DNA from: Thaumarchaeota archaeon S13
GTDB taxonomy: Archaea > Thermoproteota > Nitrososphaeria > Nitrososphaerales > Nitrosopumilaceae
Assembly: GCA_003724275.1 (NCBI GenBank)
Contig: RHFA01000111.1
Span: forward strand, 1 to 18,235
Direction: 5' to 3'
DNA: 18,235 nucleotides
Shown here: positions 1 through 6,028 of the stretch, one piece after another
Position numbering within the stretch: the stretch's first letter is position 1
How the letters are laid out: each line of letters begins with the position of its first letter
Notes under the pieces: model-generated
What the model was told of the DNA's origin: nothing
The model's database searches: none
The model's input: the letters and a program-made list of their open reading frames with translations, nothing else
Made by a program: the position numbers and the translations under genes

Positions 1-90
1 CGTCTGCGCAAAGGCCGCCGCCGGGGCCGAGGCCAGCATGGCCACGGCCAGGGCGAGGGCCGCCAGGGTGCGCACCGTTGTCCCCTTCAA
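1..90 (-). CDS. N-terminus of a secreted protein (partial, runs off the left edge)
   Basis: Thirty codons are open from a TTG at 90 to the window edge. They read as a classic secretion signal: a short basic start (KGTTVRT), an Ala/Leu-rich hydrophobic core, and a likely signal-peptidase site after AFA, before Gln. A GTG at 75 is an alternative start. The TTG at 90 is preferred because a TATA-like box lies about 25 bp upstream (111-120), the spacing expected for a leaderless archaeal mRNA. An ATG at about 98-100 upstream is out, because its frame stops after three codons. The mature protein lies outside the window, so no function can be given. What is visible supports only export across the membrane. 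Confidence 0.65.
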   Translation of the reverse strand, partial: MKGTTVRTLAALALAVAMLASAPAAAFAQT

Positions 91-110
91 CGCCCCATCG
101 GCTCAATCCA

Positions 111-120
111 AAGTATTTAT
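111..120 (-). promoter_or_regulatory. TATA box for the leftward secreted-protein gene
   Basis: Read leftward the sequence is ATAAATACTT, an AT-rich island in very GC-rich DNA. Its centre is about 25 bp upstream of the TTG at 90, the distance from an archaeal TATA box to a transcription start. This implies a leaderless message. Confidence 0.55.
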
Positions 121-167
121 GTATTGAGTGGGACTATAGTTGACCCAACGGGCCAAATTGTGCGCAC

Positions 168-1337
168 CTAGGCGAGCACGCTGACGGCATAGAGCGTGGC
201 CATTCCGGCCCCCGCGCCTGCCAGGACGGGCGCCCCGGAGAGGGAGATGCCCTCGGAGCGCATCCACGAGGCCATCGAGGCGATGACCTGGACCACGGCG
301 CCTGCGGCGGCGGCCAGGAGGACAGCCGCGGCGGCCGGCGAGAAGGCCAGCGCGCCGGCGGCCGTGCCGGCCATCACGGGCAGGCCCGCCAGGGCCGCCA
401 GGCCGGCCAGGCCTGCCAGGCCCACCCTCGAGCGGGCCACGGGCGCCGCGATGGCCAGGCCCTCGGTCACGTTGTGGAGGGCCAGGCCGACGACGAGCGT
501 GGAGGCAAAGGCGGCCTGCCCGAGGGCCGCGGCGGCCCCTATTGCAAGGCCCTCGCCGAGGTTGTGCATGCCGATTCCGGCGGCCACTAGGACCGCTATG
601 GCAACGGGCGCCTGCGCGCCGGCGCGGCGCATCGCCGCAGACGCCCACTGCATTGCCAAAAAGACGAGGGCCGCGGCGGTGACTGCCATGAGCGTGCCGT
701 TGTATGCCGAGTCGAGGCCCCACTCGGCGGACACCTCGAGGGACTCGCGCATCGTGTCAGCTGCGACAAAGGCGAGAAGGCCCATGGCAAAGGCGAGGAC
801 CGCCGCGCGCGCGCCCGAGCGCAGGCGCGCGATCGCCGGCCGCCACGCAAGGCCGATCGCGACTGGAACCACGCCCACGCACGCGCCGACGGCGACAAGG
901 TACGAGAGCGTCTGCGCGTCGGCCGTGATCGCCGGGACCGCGGCCTCGACGGCGCGCGCAAAGCGCGTCCCGTCGTCCAGCGTGATGCCAATCTCGTACG
1001 GCTCGCCGGCGTTCCACTCGTATGGTATCCTCACCGTCGCCTGCGCGAGCCGGCCCAGGCGGCTGCCGGGCTCGGCGGCCGAGGGCTGGATGCGGTCGTT
1101 GACGTCCGCCTGCGCAATGCTCACGTCGACGTGTCCCGTGTTGCGCACGCTTGCGCGTATCTCGCCGTCGGCAAACTCGACCTGCTCGATTGTTATCTCT
1201 GGCAGGACGACGAGGCCCGGCGGCTCGAGGCCGGGACCTGGAGCCAGGACGTACACGGCGAGGGCCGCTGCGAGTGCAAGCGGAACCAGCGCCTGCGCGG
1301 CGCGCACGGCCGGCCGCGGGCCGGCATCACTGGCCAT
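168..1337 (-). CDS. ZIP-family divalent metal transporter with an N-terminal extracytoplasmic domain
   Basis: A 389-residue membrane protein predicted to move divalent metal ions (zinc, iron, manganese or similar) into the cytoplasm. Residues 15-33 form one N-terminal membrane segment. Residues about 45-135 look like a beta-rich extracytoplasmic domain (EITIEQVEFADGEIRASVRN). From about 143 onward come the ZIP membrane helices. The two signature metal-binding helices carry HNLGEGLAIG (258-267) and HNVTEGLAIA (288-297), the paired HNxxEG motifs of the family. The extra domain is not part of a minimal ZIP protein and may receive or sense metal. The ATG at 1337 overlaps the end of the multicopper oxidase gene by 11 bp, so the two are probably co-transcribed and translationally coupled. 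The substrate cannot be read from sequence. Confidence 0.9.
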   Translation of the reverse strand: MASDAGPRPAVRAAQALVPLALAAALAVYVLAPGPGLEPPGLVVLPEITIEQVEFADGEIRASVRNTGHVDVSIAQADVNDRIQPSAAEPGSRLGRLAQATVRIPYEWNAGEPYEIGITLDDGTRFARAVEAAVPAITADAQTLSYLVAVGACVGVVPVAIGLAWRPAIARLRSGARAAVLAFAMGLLAFVAADTMRESLEVSAEWGLDSAYNGTLMAVTAAALVFLAMQWASAAMRRAGAQAPVAIAVLVAAGIGMHNLGEGLAIGAAAALGQAAFASTLVVGLALHNVTEGLAIAAPVARSRVGLAGLAGLAALAGLPVMAGTAAGALAFSPAAAAVLLAAAAGAVVQVIASMASWMRSEGISLSGAPVLAGAGAGMATLYAVSVLA

Positions 1338-2349
1338 CGCTGACGAGGAATATCCCCGACCACCCCTTTTCGGAAAACTCTACCTTGTGCGCGTGGAACA
1401 TGTATGGCCCCGGATAGTCGTAGCGGAACTCCATGATTCCCCTCTCTGTCTGCGAGAGCGTTATCATGTCCGTGTACGCCGACGGGACCCTTTGCGTCCC
1501 AGTCGGGTAATAGTCATAGAGGTTGCCGTGCAGGTGAAAGTTGTTGATTGGGTCAAACTCTACCATGTTGAGCACATATATCCGGATGAGCTCGCCGAGT
1601 CCTATCTCTATGGGGTGGTGCTGGTAGTAGAACGGGACCGTGTTTGCCGCGTAAAAGTTGTTCTCCGAGTCAAAGTCCGTGTCAAACCCGTTGAGGACCA
1701 TGACCATCTCGTCGGCCTCCTCGCGCGGCTCGGCGGGATCCACGATAAACGCGCCATACAGCCCGTGGACTATGTGCTCCTCTAGGGGCATGATGTGGCA
1801 GTGGTACGGGTGGACGCCCACAGGCGCCGCCTCGAACTCGTACGTGAACTCGCCGCCGCCTCGCCCGACGGGCTCAAAGACGCCGTCCATCCCGGCCGGG
1901 TGTATCCCGTGAAAGTGGATCGTGTGGTCCTTGTCGCCATTGTTGATAAAGCGCACGCGCACGATGTCGCCCTCCGTCGCGCGTATCGTCGGGCCCGGAA
2001 CGGTCCCGTTGTACGTCCACACGTTGTAAAAGACGCCCGGTGATATCTCCATAACCCTGTCGTCCTCGGCTATGATCGTAAACTCGCGCAGCGTGCGCCC
2101 GTCTGGCAGCGCCGAGACCCTCCCCCCGTGGAACTCGCGCAGGTATTCCATCGGGTCAAACTCGACGTCCGAGGCCGTGTAGAGCGGGTCCAGGATCTCG
2201 CCGGTCGTCCTCACGACTGCCCCCGAGTGCGTCACAAAGGCGCGCTCCTCGGGCTCGGTGGCCGCCTGCGGGACCAGCAGGACCGCCCCCATGGCCGCCA
2301 CGGCCGCGACGCACGCGGCCATGGCCACGGGACGAGTCACCGTCTTCAT
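1327..2349 (-). CDS. Two-domain multicopper oxidase (cupredoxin, nitrite-reductase-like family)
   Basis: A 340-residue exported copper protein. Residues 1-30 form a signal peptide or anchor. Cupredoxin domain 1 (about 85-205) has HFHGIH (145-150) and HPYHCH (180-185), followed by His192 and His196. This fits a type 1 copper Cys (Cys184) flanked by trinuclear-site histidines. Domain 2 (about 215-335) has FHLHG (271-275) and FHAH (318-321) but no Cys in the equivalent place. Type 1 copper is therefore confined to domain 1, as in NirK and one class of two-domain laccases. Length and layout fit a homotrimeric two-domain oxidase. The substrate is not decided by the sequence: nitrite or NO chemistry, metal oxidation or another electron donor are all possible. 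Ammonia-oxidising archaea carry several such proteins. It is first in an operon with the ZIP transporter, which favours a role in metal handling. The start at 2349 is supported by a TATA box about 28 bp upstream. Confidence 0.9.
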   Translation of the reverse strand: MKTVTRPVAMAACVAAVAAMGAVLLVPQAATEPEERAFVTHSGAVVRTTGEILDPLYTASDVEFDPMEYLREFHGGRVSALPDGRTLREFTIIAEDDRVMEISPGVFYNVWTYNGTVPGPTIRATEGDIVRVRFINNGDKDHTIHFHGIHPAGMDGVFEPVGRGGGEFTYEFEAAPVGVHPYHCHIMPLEEHIVHGLYGAFIVDPAEPREEADEMVMVLNGFDTDFDSENNFYAANTVPFYYQHHPIEIGLGELIRIYVLNMVEFDPINNFHLHGNLYDYYPTGTQRVPSAYTDMITLSQTERGIMEFRYDYPGPYMFHAHKVEFSEKGWSGIFLVSDGQ

Positions 2350-2370
2350 CGCGCGCGCGCGGGAGGAGGA

Positions 2371-2386
2371 GCATATTAAAGATTTA
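2371..2386 (-). promoter_or_regulatory. TATA region of the multicopper oxidase-ZIP operon
   Basis: Read leftward this is TAAATCTTTAATATGC, centred about 29 bp upstream of the ATG at 2349. The message is probably leaderless. Its upstream edge abuts the repeated operator-like elements at 2384-2420, so a bound regulator would touch the basal promoter. Confidence 0.6.
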
Positions 2387-2420
2387 GCCCAGTCTAACTT
2401 TTTTAACCTAGGCTAACTTT
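2384..2420. promoter_or_regulatory. Tandem DtxR/IdeR-like operator repeats
   Basis: Two 18-bp direct repeats lie 19 bp apart: TTAGCCCAGTCTAACTTT (2384-2401) and TTAACCTAGGCTAACTTT (2403-2420), identical at 15 of 18 positions. Each is also an imperfect inverted repeat of the form TTA-N8-TAA; the second has a CCTAGG core. Read leftward they contain GTTAGCCTA and GTTAGACTG, resembling the GTTAGCCTAAC core of the DtxR/IdeR iron- and manganese-regulator box. They sit directly upstream of the metal operon promoter and also in front of the rightward gene at 2436. Regulator identity is inferred from the box and the neighbours. Confidence 0.55.
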
Positions 2421-2435
2421 GGGAGGGCATGGCAC

Positions 2436-2699
2436 GTGCGGACATGGGCGCCACAGGCGGCGAGGGCGCTAGACATGGCCGGCAGTCGCAATATGTGGGG
2501 CATCATCTGGAGGAGGCTCTCTGGAAGCGCCATCGACTATCATCCCAAGGCAGTTGACGCGCCCAAGGCATGTGGGGAGGGCGACGACGGCAGGCGCATG
2601 GCCATGACGAGAAAGCTCACGCTGGGCGGGCCGTACGTGCCCTCAAGGCGCAAGGATGGCCCCGACAGGCGCACGGGGGACGAAGTCCTGTACTTTTAG
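2436..2699 (+). CDS. Small basic protein of unknown function
   Basis: Up to 87 residues, divergent from the metal operon. I do not recognise a named family. The reading frame looks coding from about residue 14 onward: MAGSRNMWGIIWRRL, a polar middle (DYHPKAVDAPKACGEGDDGRR), and a basic, ordered C-terminus (TLGGPYVPSRRKDGPD, ending GDEVLYF). The start is uncertain. ATGs lie at 2436, 2475 and 2493, and the shorter forms (74 or 68 residues) start nearer the convincing sequence. An AT-rich element at about 2399-2406, inside the operator region, could be its TATA box. If so, the regulator of the metal operon may control this gene too. It is soluble and probably cytoplasmic. The alternative is a non-coding leader, which the frame quality argues against. 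Confidence 0.5.
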   Translation: MRTWAPQAARALDMAGSRNMWGIIWRRLSGSAIDYHPKAVDAPKACGEGDDGRRMAMTRKLTLGGPYVPSRRKDGPDRRTGDEVLYF

Positions 2700-2752
2700 G
2701 CATGTCTGACGAGCCATCCCGCGAAACGCCTGCAAGTTAGGCATTTTCCAAT

Positions 2753-3310
2753 ATGCTCTGGAGGGGAGTGTGCGCTGGCCACTGGGGCACGGAAGACCTC
2801 AGCAACAAGGCACGCGGAATTCTCCAGACTAGCGCCCTAGTGATTGCAGCCATAACCGTTGGCATGATTGGCGTTTCCCAGGCGTATGGTGTGGACTTGA
2901 CCAACATAGGAGAGGTCGACAGGGCGTCTCTGGGAATGCCCATACCTATTCTTTCCCTAGGCTCTGGAGGCATGGGAGCAATGCTCGCGGCCATGTTGTT
3001 CTCCGCCGTCGCCCTTGGGGTGCATAAGGTAAGCAGTCTTGTGCGCTATAGCGACTTTACGTCCAAGGGCGATGCGGAAGGCGAGATTGACGATGCCGTG
3101 CTGGGGAGATTTGCTCGCATGTCCGGCGAAAGCATGGACGCCATGCACAGGGCACACATTAATGCCATACGAGACCTACAGAAAAACAACGCCTTTGTCG
3201 CCAAGTTTGTCATATTTGGGCAGTGGTCCCTGTTTGCCGGCATATTTACCGTTGCAATGCTTGCGGTGTTCCTGCTTGTCCACATGATCAGGTCAGTTGC
3301 GCTTGCGTGA
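2753..3310 (+). CDS. Three-segment membrane protein of unknown function, lower GC than neighbours
   Basis: A 185-residue predicted inner-membrane protein. Hydrophobic segments lie at about 22-45 (GILQTSALVIAAITVGMIG), 62-90 and 150-178. A charged cytoplasmic stretch of about 55 residues (95-148) lies between the second and third, with helix-forming sequence near 118-145. No catalytic motif is visible. The pattern of a short N-terminal helix leading into KARxILQTSALVIAAI resembles small membrane proteins of unknown function, some of which are effectors in nucleotide-signalling defence systems. That is only a resemblance, and no partner enzyme lies nearby. Codon choice is notably richer in A and T than in flanking genes, which suggests later arrival. 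The ATG at 2753 is the first in frame; a GTG five codons in is possible. Confidence 0.7.
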   Translation: MLWRGVCAGHWGTEDLSNKARGILQTSALVIAAITVGMIGVSQAYGVDLTNIGEVDRASLGMPIPILSLGSGGMGAMLAAMLFSAVALGVHKVSSLVRYSDFTSKGDAEGEIDDAVLGRFARMSGESMDAMHRAHINAIRDLQKNNAFVAKFVIFGQWSLFAGIFTVAMLAVFLLVHMIRSVALA

Positions 3311-3389
3311 GCGCCACCAGAAGCGTGGCGCGCAGAACGCAACGAACGGCATGGGCAGTGGCCTTTTGCCCTTGCCCGCGGGCAGGGGC
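3309..3389. other. Intergenic hairpins between two rightward genes
   Basis: The gap 3311-3468 has no gene. A perfect 7-bp stem, GCGCCAC / GTGGCGC with a 7-nt loop, begins at the stop codon of the membrane protein (3309-3329). A second near-palindrome with a CCGCGG centre spans 3368-3389; its two imperfect pairs would be G-U in RNA. Neither is followed by a T run, so a terminator role is uncertain. They might limit read-through or protect the 3' end. Confidence 0.35.
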
Positions 3390-3437
3390 GACGGCGTGGT
3401 GCCGTGCGGGCGATCCGCGCGCGCCTGCGCGACCAAG

Positions 3438-3444
3438 CTTTAAC
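3438..3444 (+). promoter_or_regulatory. TATA box of the gene at 3469
   Basis: CTTTAAC is the only AT-rich element in the gap and is centred 28 bp upstream of the ATG at 3469. It selects that start over the in-frame upstream extension and implies a leaderless mRNA. Confidence 0.55.
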
Positions 3445-3468
3445 TGTGGGCTGCCGCGGGCGCGCCGC

Positions 3469-3981
3469 ATGAGGCCAGCCACGCTGCTCGCCGTCTCTGG
3501 CGCCGTCCTGGTAGGCGGCCTGGCCCTCTCGTACGCCGGCACGCAGGCGGCGACTGCCGGCCTAGAGACGGGCGCCGGCGTCCTCGGGACAGGCGAGGCC
3601 CTCACGGTGGCCGCAGACCTCGACCCCGCCGTCTCGCAGCGCGGCGTGTACGCCGTGCGCGACGTGGGCGGGGGCGGCGTGGACATTGTCGTGAGAATCG
3701 CCGGGCCCGGCGGCTCGGCCGTCCTCGCGGGGGGCGGCGCCGCGCACCAGGGCGTGGGCTCCATCGAGGAGCGCTTTGCGATATCCGGCGCCGGCGAGCA
3801 CGCGCTCACCGTGGAGAACGCCGGCGGGGGCGCCGCCGAGGTGATCGCCGCCATCGGCTACCTTCCCGGCGACGAGGTTCTCGTGTACGCCAGCGCCGGC
3901 TCGTACGTCATCATTGCCGGAATGGTAGCGCTTGCTGCAACCGTGGCCGTGTATGCCGTGCGCAGGGCGCGCCCTAGTTGA
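3469..3981 (+). CDS. Anchored extracytoplasmic protein of unknown function
   Basis: A 170-residue protein with one hydrophobic segment at each end (about 4-22 and 143-161) and a Gly/Ala-rich, beta-rich domain of about 115 residues between them. The C-terminus RRARPS is basic, as expected for a cytoplasmic tail. The middle domain (DLDPAVSQRGVYAVRDVGGGGVDIVVRIAGPGG) looks like a small beta-sandwich exposed outside the cell. I recall similar two-anchor proteins in ammonia-oxidising archaea but no assigned role. The start at 3469 is chosen by the TATA box 28 bp upstream. Its last 8 bp overlap the end of the convergent winged-helix gene. Confidence 0.75.
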   Translation: MRPATLLAVSGAVLVGGLALSYAGTQAATAGLETGAGVLGTGEALTVAADLDPAVSQRGVYAVRDVGGGGVDIVVRIAGPGGSAVLAGGGAAHQGVGSIEERFAISGAGEHALTVENAGGGAAEVIAAIGYLPGDEVLVYASAGSYVIIAGMVALAATVAVYAVRRARPS

Positions 3982-4285
3982 GAAACGAGTCCATCTTTGT
4001 GACCATGTCGATCGCGCCGTCAAAGTGGCCAGATCGCGAGAGCGCCTCGTCGATGCGCGAGGCGTCCGCGGCGTACGACGCGCCCTGGCCCTCGCCAGAT
4101 GCCACGACGAGGCCCCCGGCGCAGAGCGGCGAGAGGCGCGACTCTATCTCGGCGGCCCCGAGGCCAGATGACTCGCAGAGCTGCCGCAGCGTCCTCGGGC
4201 CGCCCTCCAGCTCTGACACTATTCCCGACGTCACGGGATCCAGCAGCGCGTCCAGCGCGTCCCTTGCGGCCCTGTCCGGCTCCAA
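3974..4285 (-). CDS. Small winged helix-turn-helix protein
   Basis: A 103-residue putative DNA-binding protein. Residues about 12-75 fit an ArsR-like winged helix: a first helix (DALLDPVTSGIVSEL), the turn and recognition helices (TLRQLCESSGLGAAEIESRLSPL), and a wing (GGLVVASGEGQGASYAA). No metal-binding Cys pair is visible, so metal sensing is not indicated. The tail FDGAIDMVTKMDSFLN is the kind of conserved C-terminus I associate with thaumarchaeal homologues. The start is a TTG at 4285, 27 nt after the pheT stop; no ATG or GTG lies upstream in frame. It is the last gene of the pheS-pheT transcript. Whether it regulates that operon or acts elsewhere is unknown. Confidence 0.75.
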   Translation of the reverse strand: MEPDRAARDALDALLDPVTSGIVSELEGGPRTLRQLCESSGLGAAEIESRLSPLCAGGLVVASGEGQGASYAADASRIDEALSRSGHFDGAIDMVTKMDSFLN

Positions 4286-4312
4286 CGCCGAGCCGGCGGG
4301 GCCGGCGTGTAA

Positions 4313-6028
4313 TTAACCCTTGGCGGCCCCGGCGACGCGCTTGCGCGGGCCGGGCCTTGCGCGCCTGCGGTAGACGCGCTTTTTTCTGGGCTGCGGGCCG
4401 GGGCGCGCCCAGAGAGGGCCCAGGTCGAGCTCAAAGGCCGCGACGGGCTCGCGTATGCGCAGGCGGGCCAGGGCGTCGGCGCGAACGTCGCCGACGGTGC
4501 CCACCACGCGCCCGCCGGCCACAATGTCAGCCGAGTGGCCCGCGGCGTACGCTACGTGCGGGGCGGCCCTCGTGGCTATATCGTGGCCCAGGAGGCGCAG
4601 GACCGCGGCTGCGGCGGACTTTGCCTCCGTGAACGACGCCGCCGAGTGCGCGCTCGCCGCGGCGAGGACCGTGCGCTCGGCGACGGGATCGCCGCGCGCA
4701 AAGGCCGTCCCAACCTCAAAGAGGCGCTGCGGGTACGACTCGTGGACGTTGCGCGAGAGGACGTCAAGGAGGCCGGGCACGAGCGACGGGCGCAGCGTCG
4801 TGTGCGCGCGGCTCTTGGGGGAGGCCACTGCCGGCATTGACGCCACCTCGGCGTCTGCCAGGCCGCGCAGGGCCGGCTCGCCGACCAGGGAGGCGTTGAC
4901 GACCTCGGTGTGGCCCAGGCCCACCATGCATGCCGAGACCCTGGCAATCCCCGAGGACTCTGGGGACGCCGAGCCGGCGGCCTCCTGCGCGGGCAGCTCG
5001 GGGGACAAGCGGCCCAGGCCGTGCCCCAGGAGGGCCTCCTCGACGAGGTCCATCTCGCCAATTATGTCAAAGCGGTGGCGCGGGACCGAGCACGATATTT
5101 TCTTGCCGGACGCAGTCGCGTCGATGCGGCTCCTGCGGATGCACTCGGCGATCTCTTTTGGCGAGAGCTCGACGCCGAGCGTGCCGCAGACGAGGTCGGC
5201 GTGGACCTGCATGCGCCGCGGCTCTAGGCGCGGCGTGGCGTTGCCGCCCCCCGACACGCCCACCTCGTGGAGGCCAAACCCCGCGGCGGCGAGCGTGGCG
5301 GCCACGACGGAGAGCGCGTCCTCGACGTGGCGGCGCTCCATGCCGGTGACCTCGACTAGTATGCCGCGCGTCGCCGGCGTTATCGCCGTGCGCGACGAGT
5401 TTATGATCGGCGGGAACGAGACGACTGTCCCCTGCGCGTCAGTCAGCGCCGGCACGCGCTCGCCGTCGGCCAGGAGGCCCCCGTACTCGGCCCCCTGCTC
5501 GGTAGTCTCGAGGACCTCCGAGAGCGTGATGACGCGCTTTGAGCCCAGCGGGGCCATCGTCTCCCCGCGGCTGACCGCGGCGTACTCTAGGGGAAACCTC
5601 ATCGCGTCAATGTTGTGCAGGCCGATCGACGAGGCGCGGCGGCGGCGCCCAATGCCGGCGTGCAGGTCCTCCTGCATCGAGAGCAGCTGCTGCACGCCAC
5701 GCTCCCCGAGCAGGCCCCCGCGCGCGGCGATCGCCGTTATCGCGGGTCTGTCGCGCGGCGCCCTGGCCGCTCGCAGCGAGTACGCGCCCCTCCTCTGGAG
5801 CGGCAGGCGCGGCGAGCCGGCCTCGACTCCGGCGAGCCCGCGGAGGCCCTGCGCTATGCCGTACTCGGTCGCATAGTCGGGCCTGTTTGGGCTGTACTCG
5901 ACCCTGACGCCCCTCGAGTCAGACGACTCGATGTCCAGGCCCAGGTGCGGGAGCGACTCTAGGAGCGCGTCGCGCTTTATGCCCGAGAGGCGCACAAGGC
6001 TCGATATCTCGGCCTCGACTACGGGCAA
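4313..6028 (-). CDS. pheT: Phenylalanyl-tRNA synthetase beta subunit, archaeal type
   Basis: A 571-residue beta chain of the cytoplasmic alpha2-beta2 enzyme that charges tRNA-Phe. The N-terminal B1 region has EYSPNRPDYATEYGIAQGL (44-62). The B3/B4 editing region includes FPPIINSSRTAITPATRGI, matching the site that clears mis-charged Tyr-tRNA. The B5 region (about 275-345) reads LGVELSPKEIAECIRRSRID. The B6/B7 catalytic-like fold follows and includes PSLVPGLLDVLSRNVHE. The bacterial B2 (OB) and anticodon-binding tail domains are absent, as usual in archaea. The last 25 or so residues form a strongly basic tail (RKKRVYRRRARPGPRKR), longer than I expect for the family; it may bind tRNA. The start is a TTG directly abutting the pheS stop (TAG-TTG), with a purine run GGGGGGAGGGG just upstream as ribosome-binding site. 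Confidence 0.95.
   Translation of the reverse strand: MPVVEAEISSLVRLSGIKRDALLESLPHLGLDIESSDSRGVRVEYSPNRPDYATEYGIAQGLRGLAGVEAGSPRLPLQRRGAYSLRAARAPRDRPAITAIAARGGLLGERGVQQLLSMQEDLHAGIGRRRRASSIGLHNIDAMRFPLEYAAVSRGETMAPLGSKRVITLSEVLETTEQGAEYGGLLADGERVPALTDAQGTVVSFPPIINSSRTAITPATRGILVEVTGMERRHVEDALSVVAATLAAAGFGLHEVGVSGGGNATPRLEPRRMQVHADLVCGTLGVELSPKEIAECIRRSRIDATASGKKISCSVPRHRFDIIGEMDLVEEALLGHGLGRLSPELPAQEAAGSASPESSGIARVSACMVGLGHTEVVNASLVGEPALRGLADAEVASMPAVASPKSRAHTTLRPSLVPGLLDVLSRNVHESYPQRLFEVGTAFARGDPVAERTVLAAASAHSAASFTEAKSAAAAVLRLLGHDIATRAAPHVAYAAGHSADIVAGGRVVGTVGDVRADALARLRIREPVAAFELDLGPLWARPGPQPRKKRVYRRRARPGPRKRVAGAAKG

Noticed and set aside
196..1785. Long 529-codon rightward open frame
   Set aside because: It lies antisense to the clear ZIP and oxidase genes, is Ala/Arg/Thr-rich in the ZIP part, and has no family motifs. 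High GC leaves antisense frames open by chance.
4455..5876. Long rightward open frame opposite pheT
   Set aside because: The opposite strand encodes an unmistakable PheRS beta subunit; this translation is Arg/Ser/Pro-rich noise.
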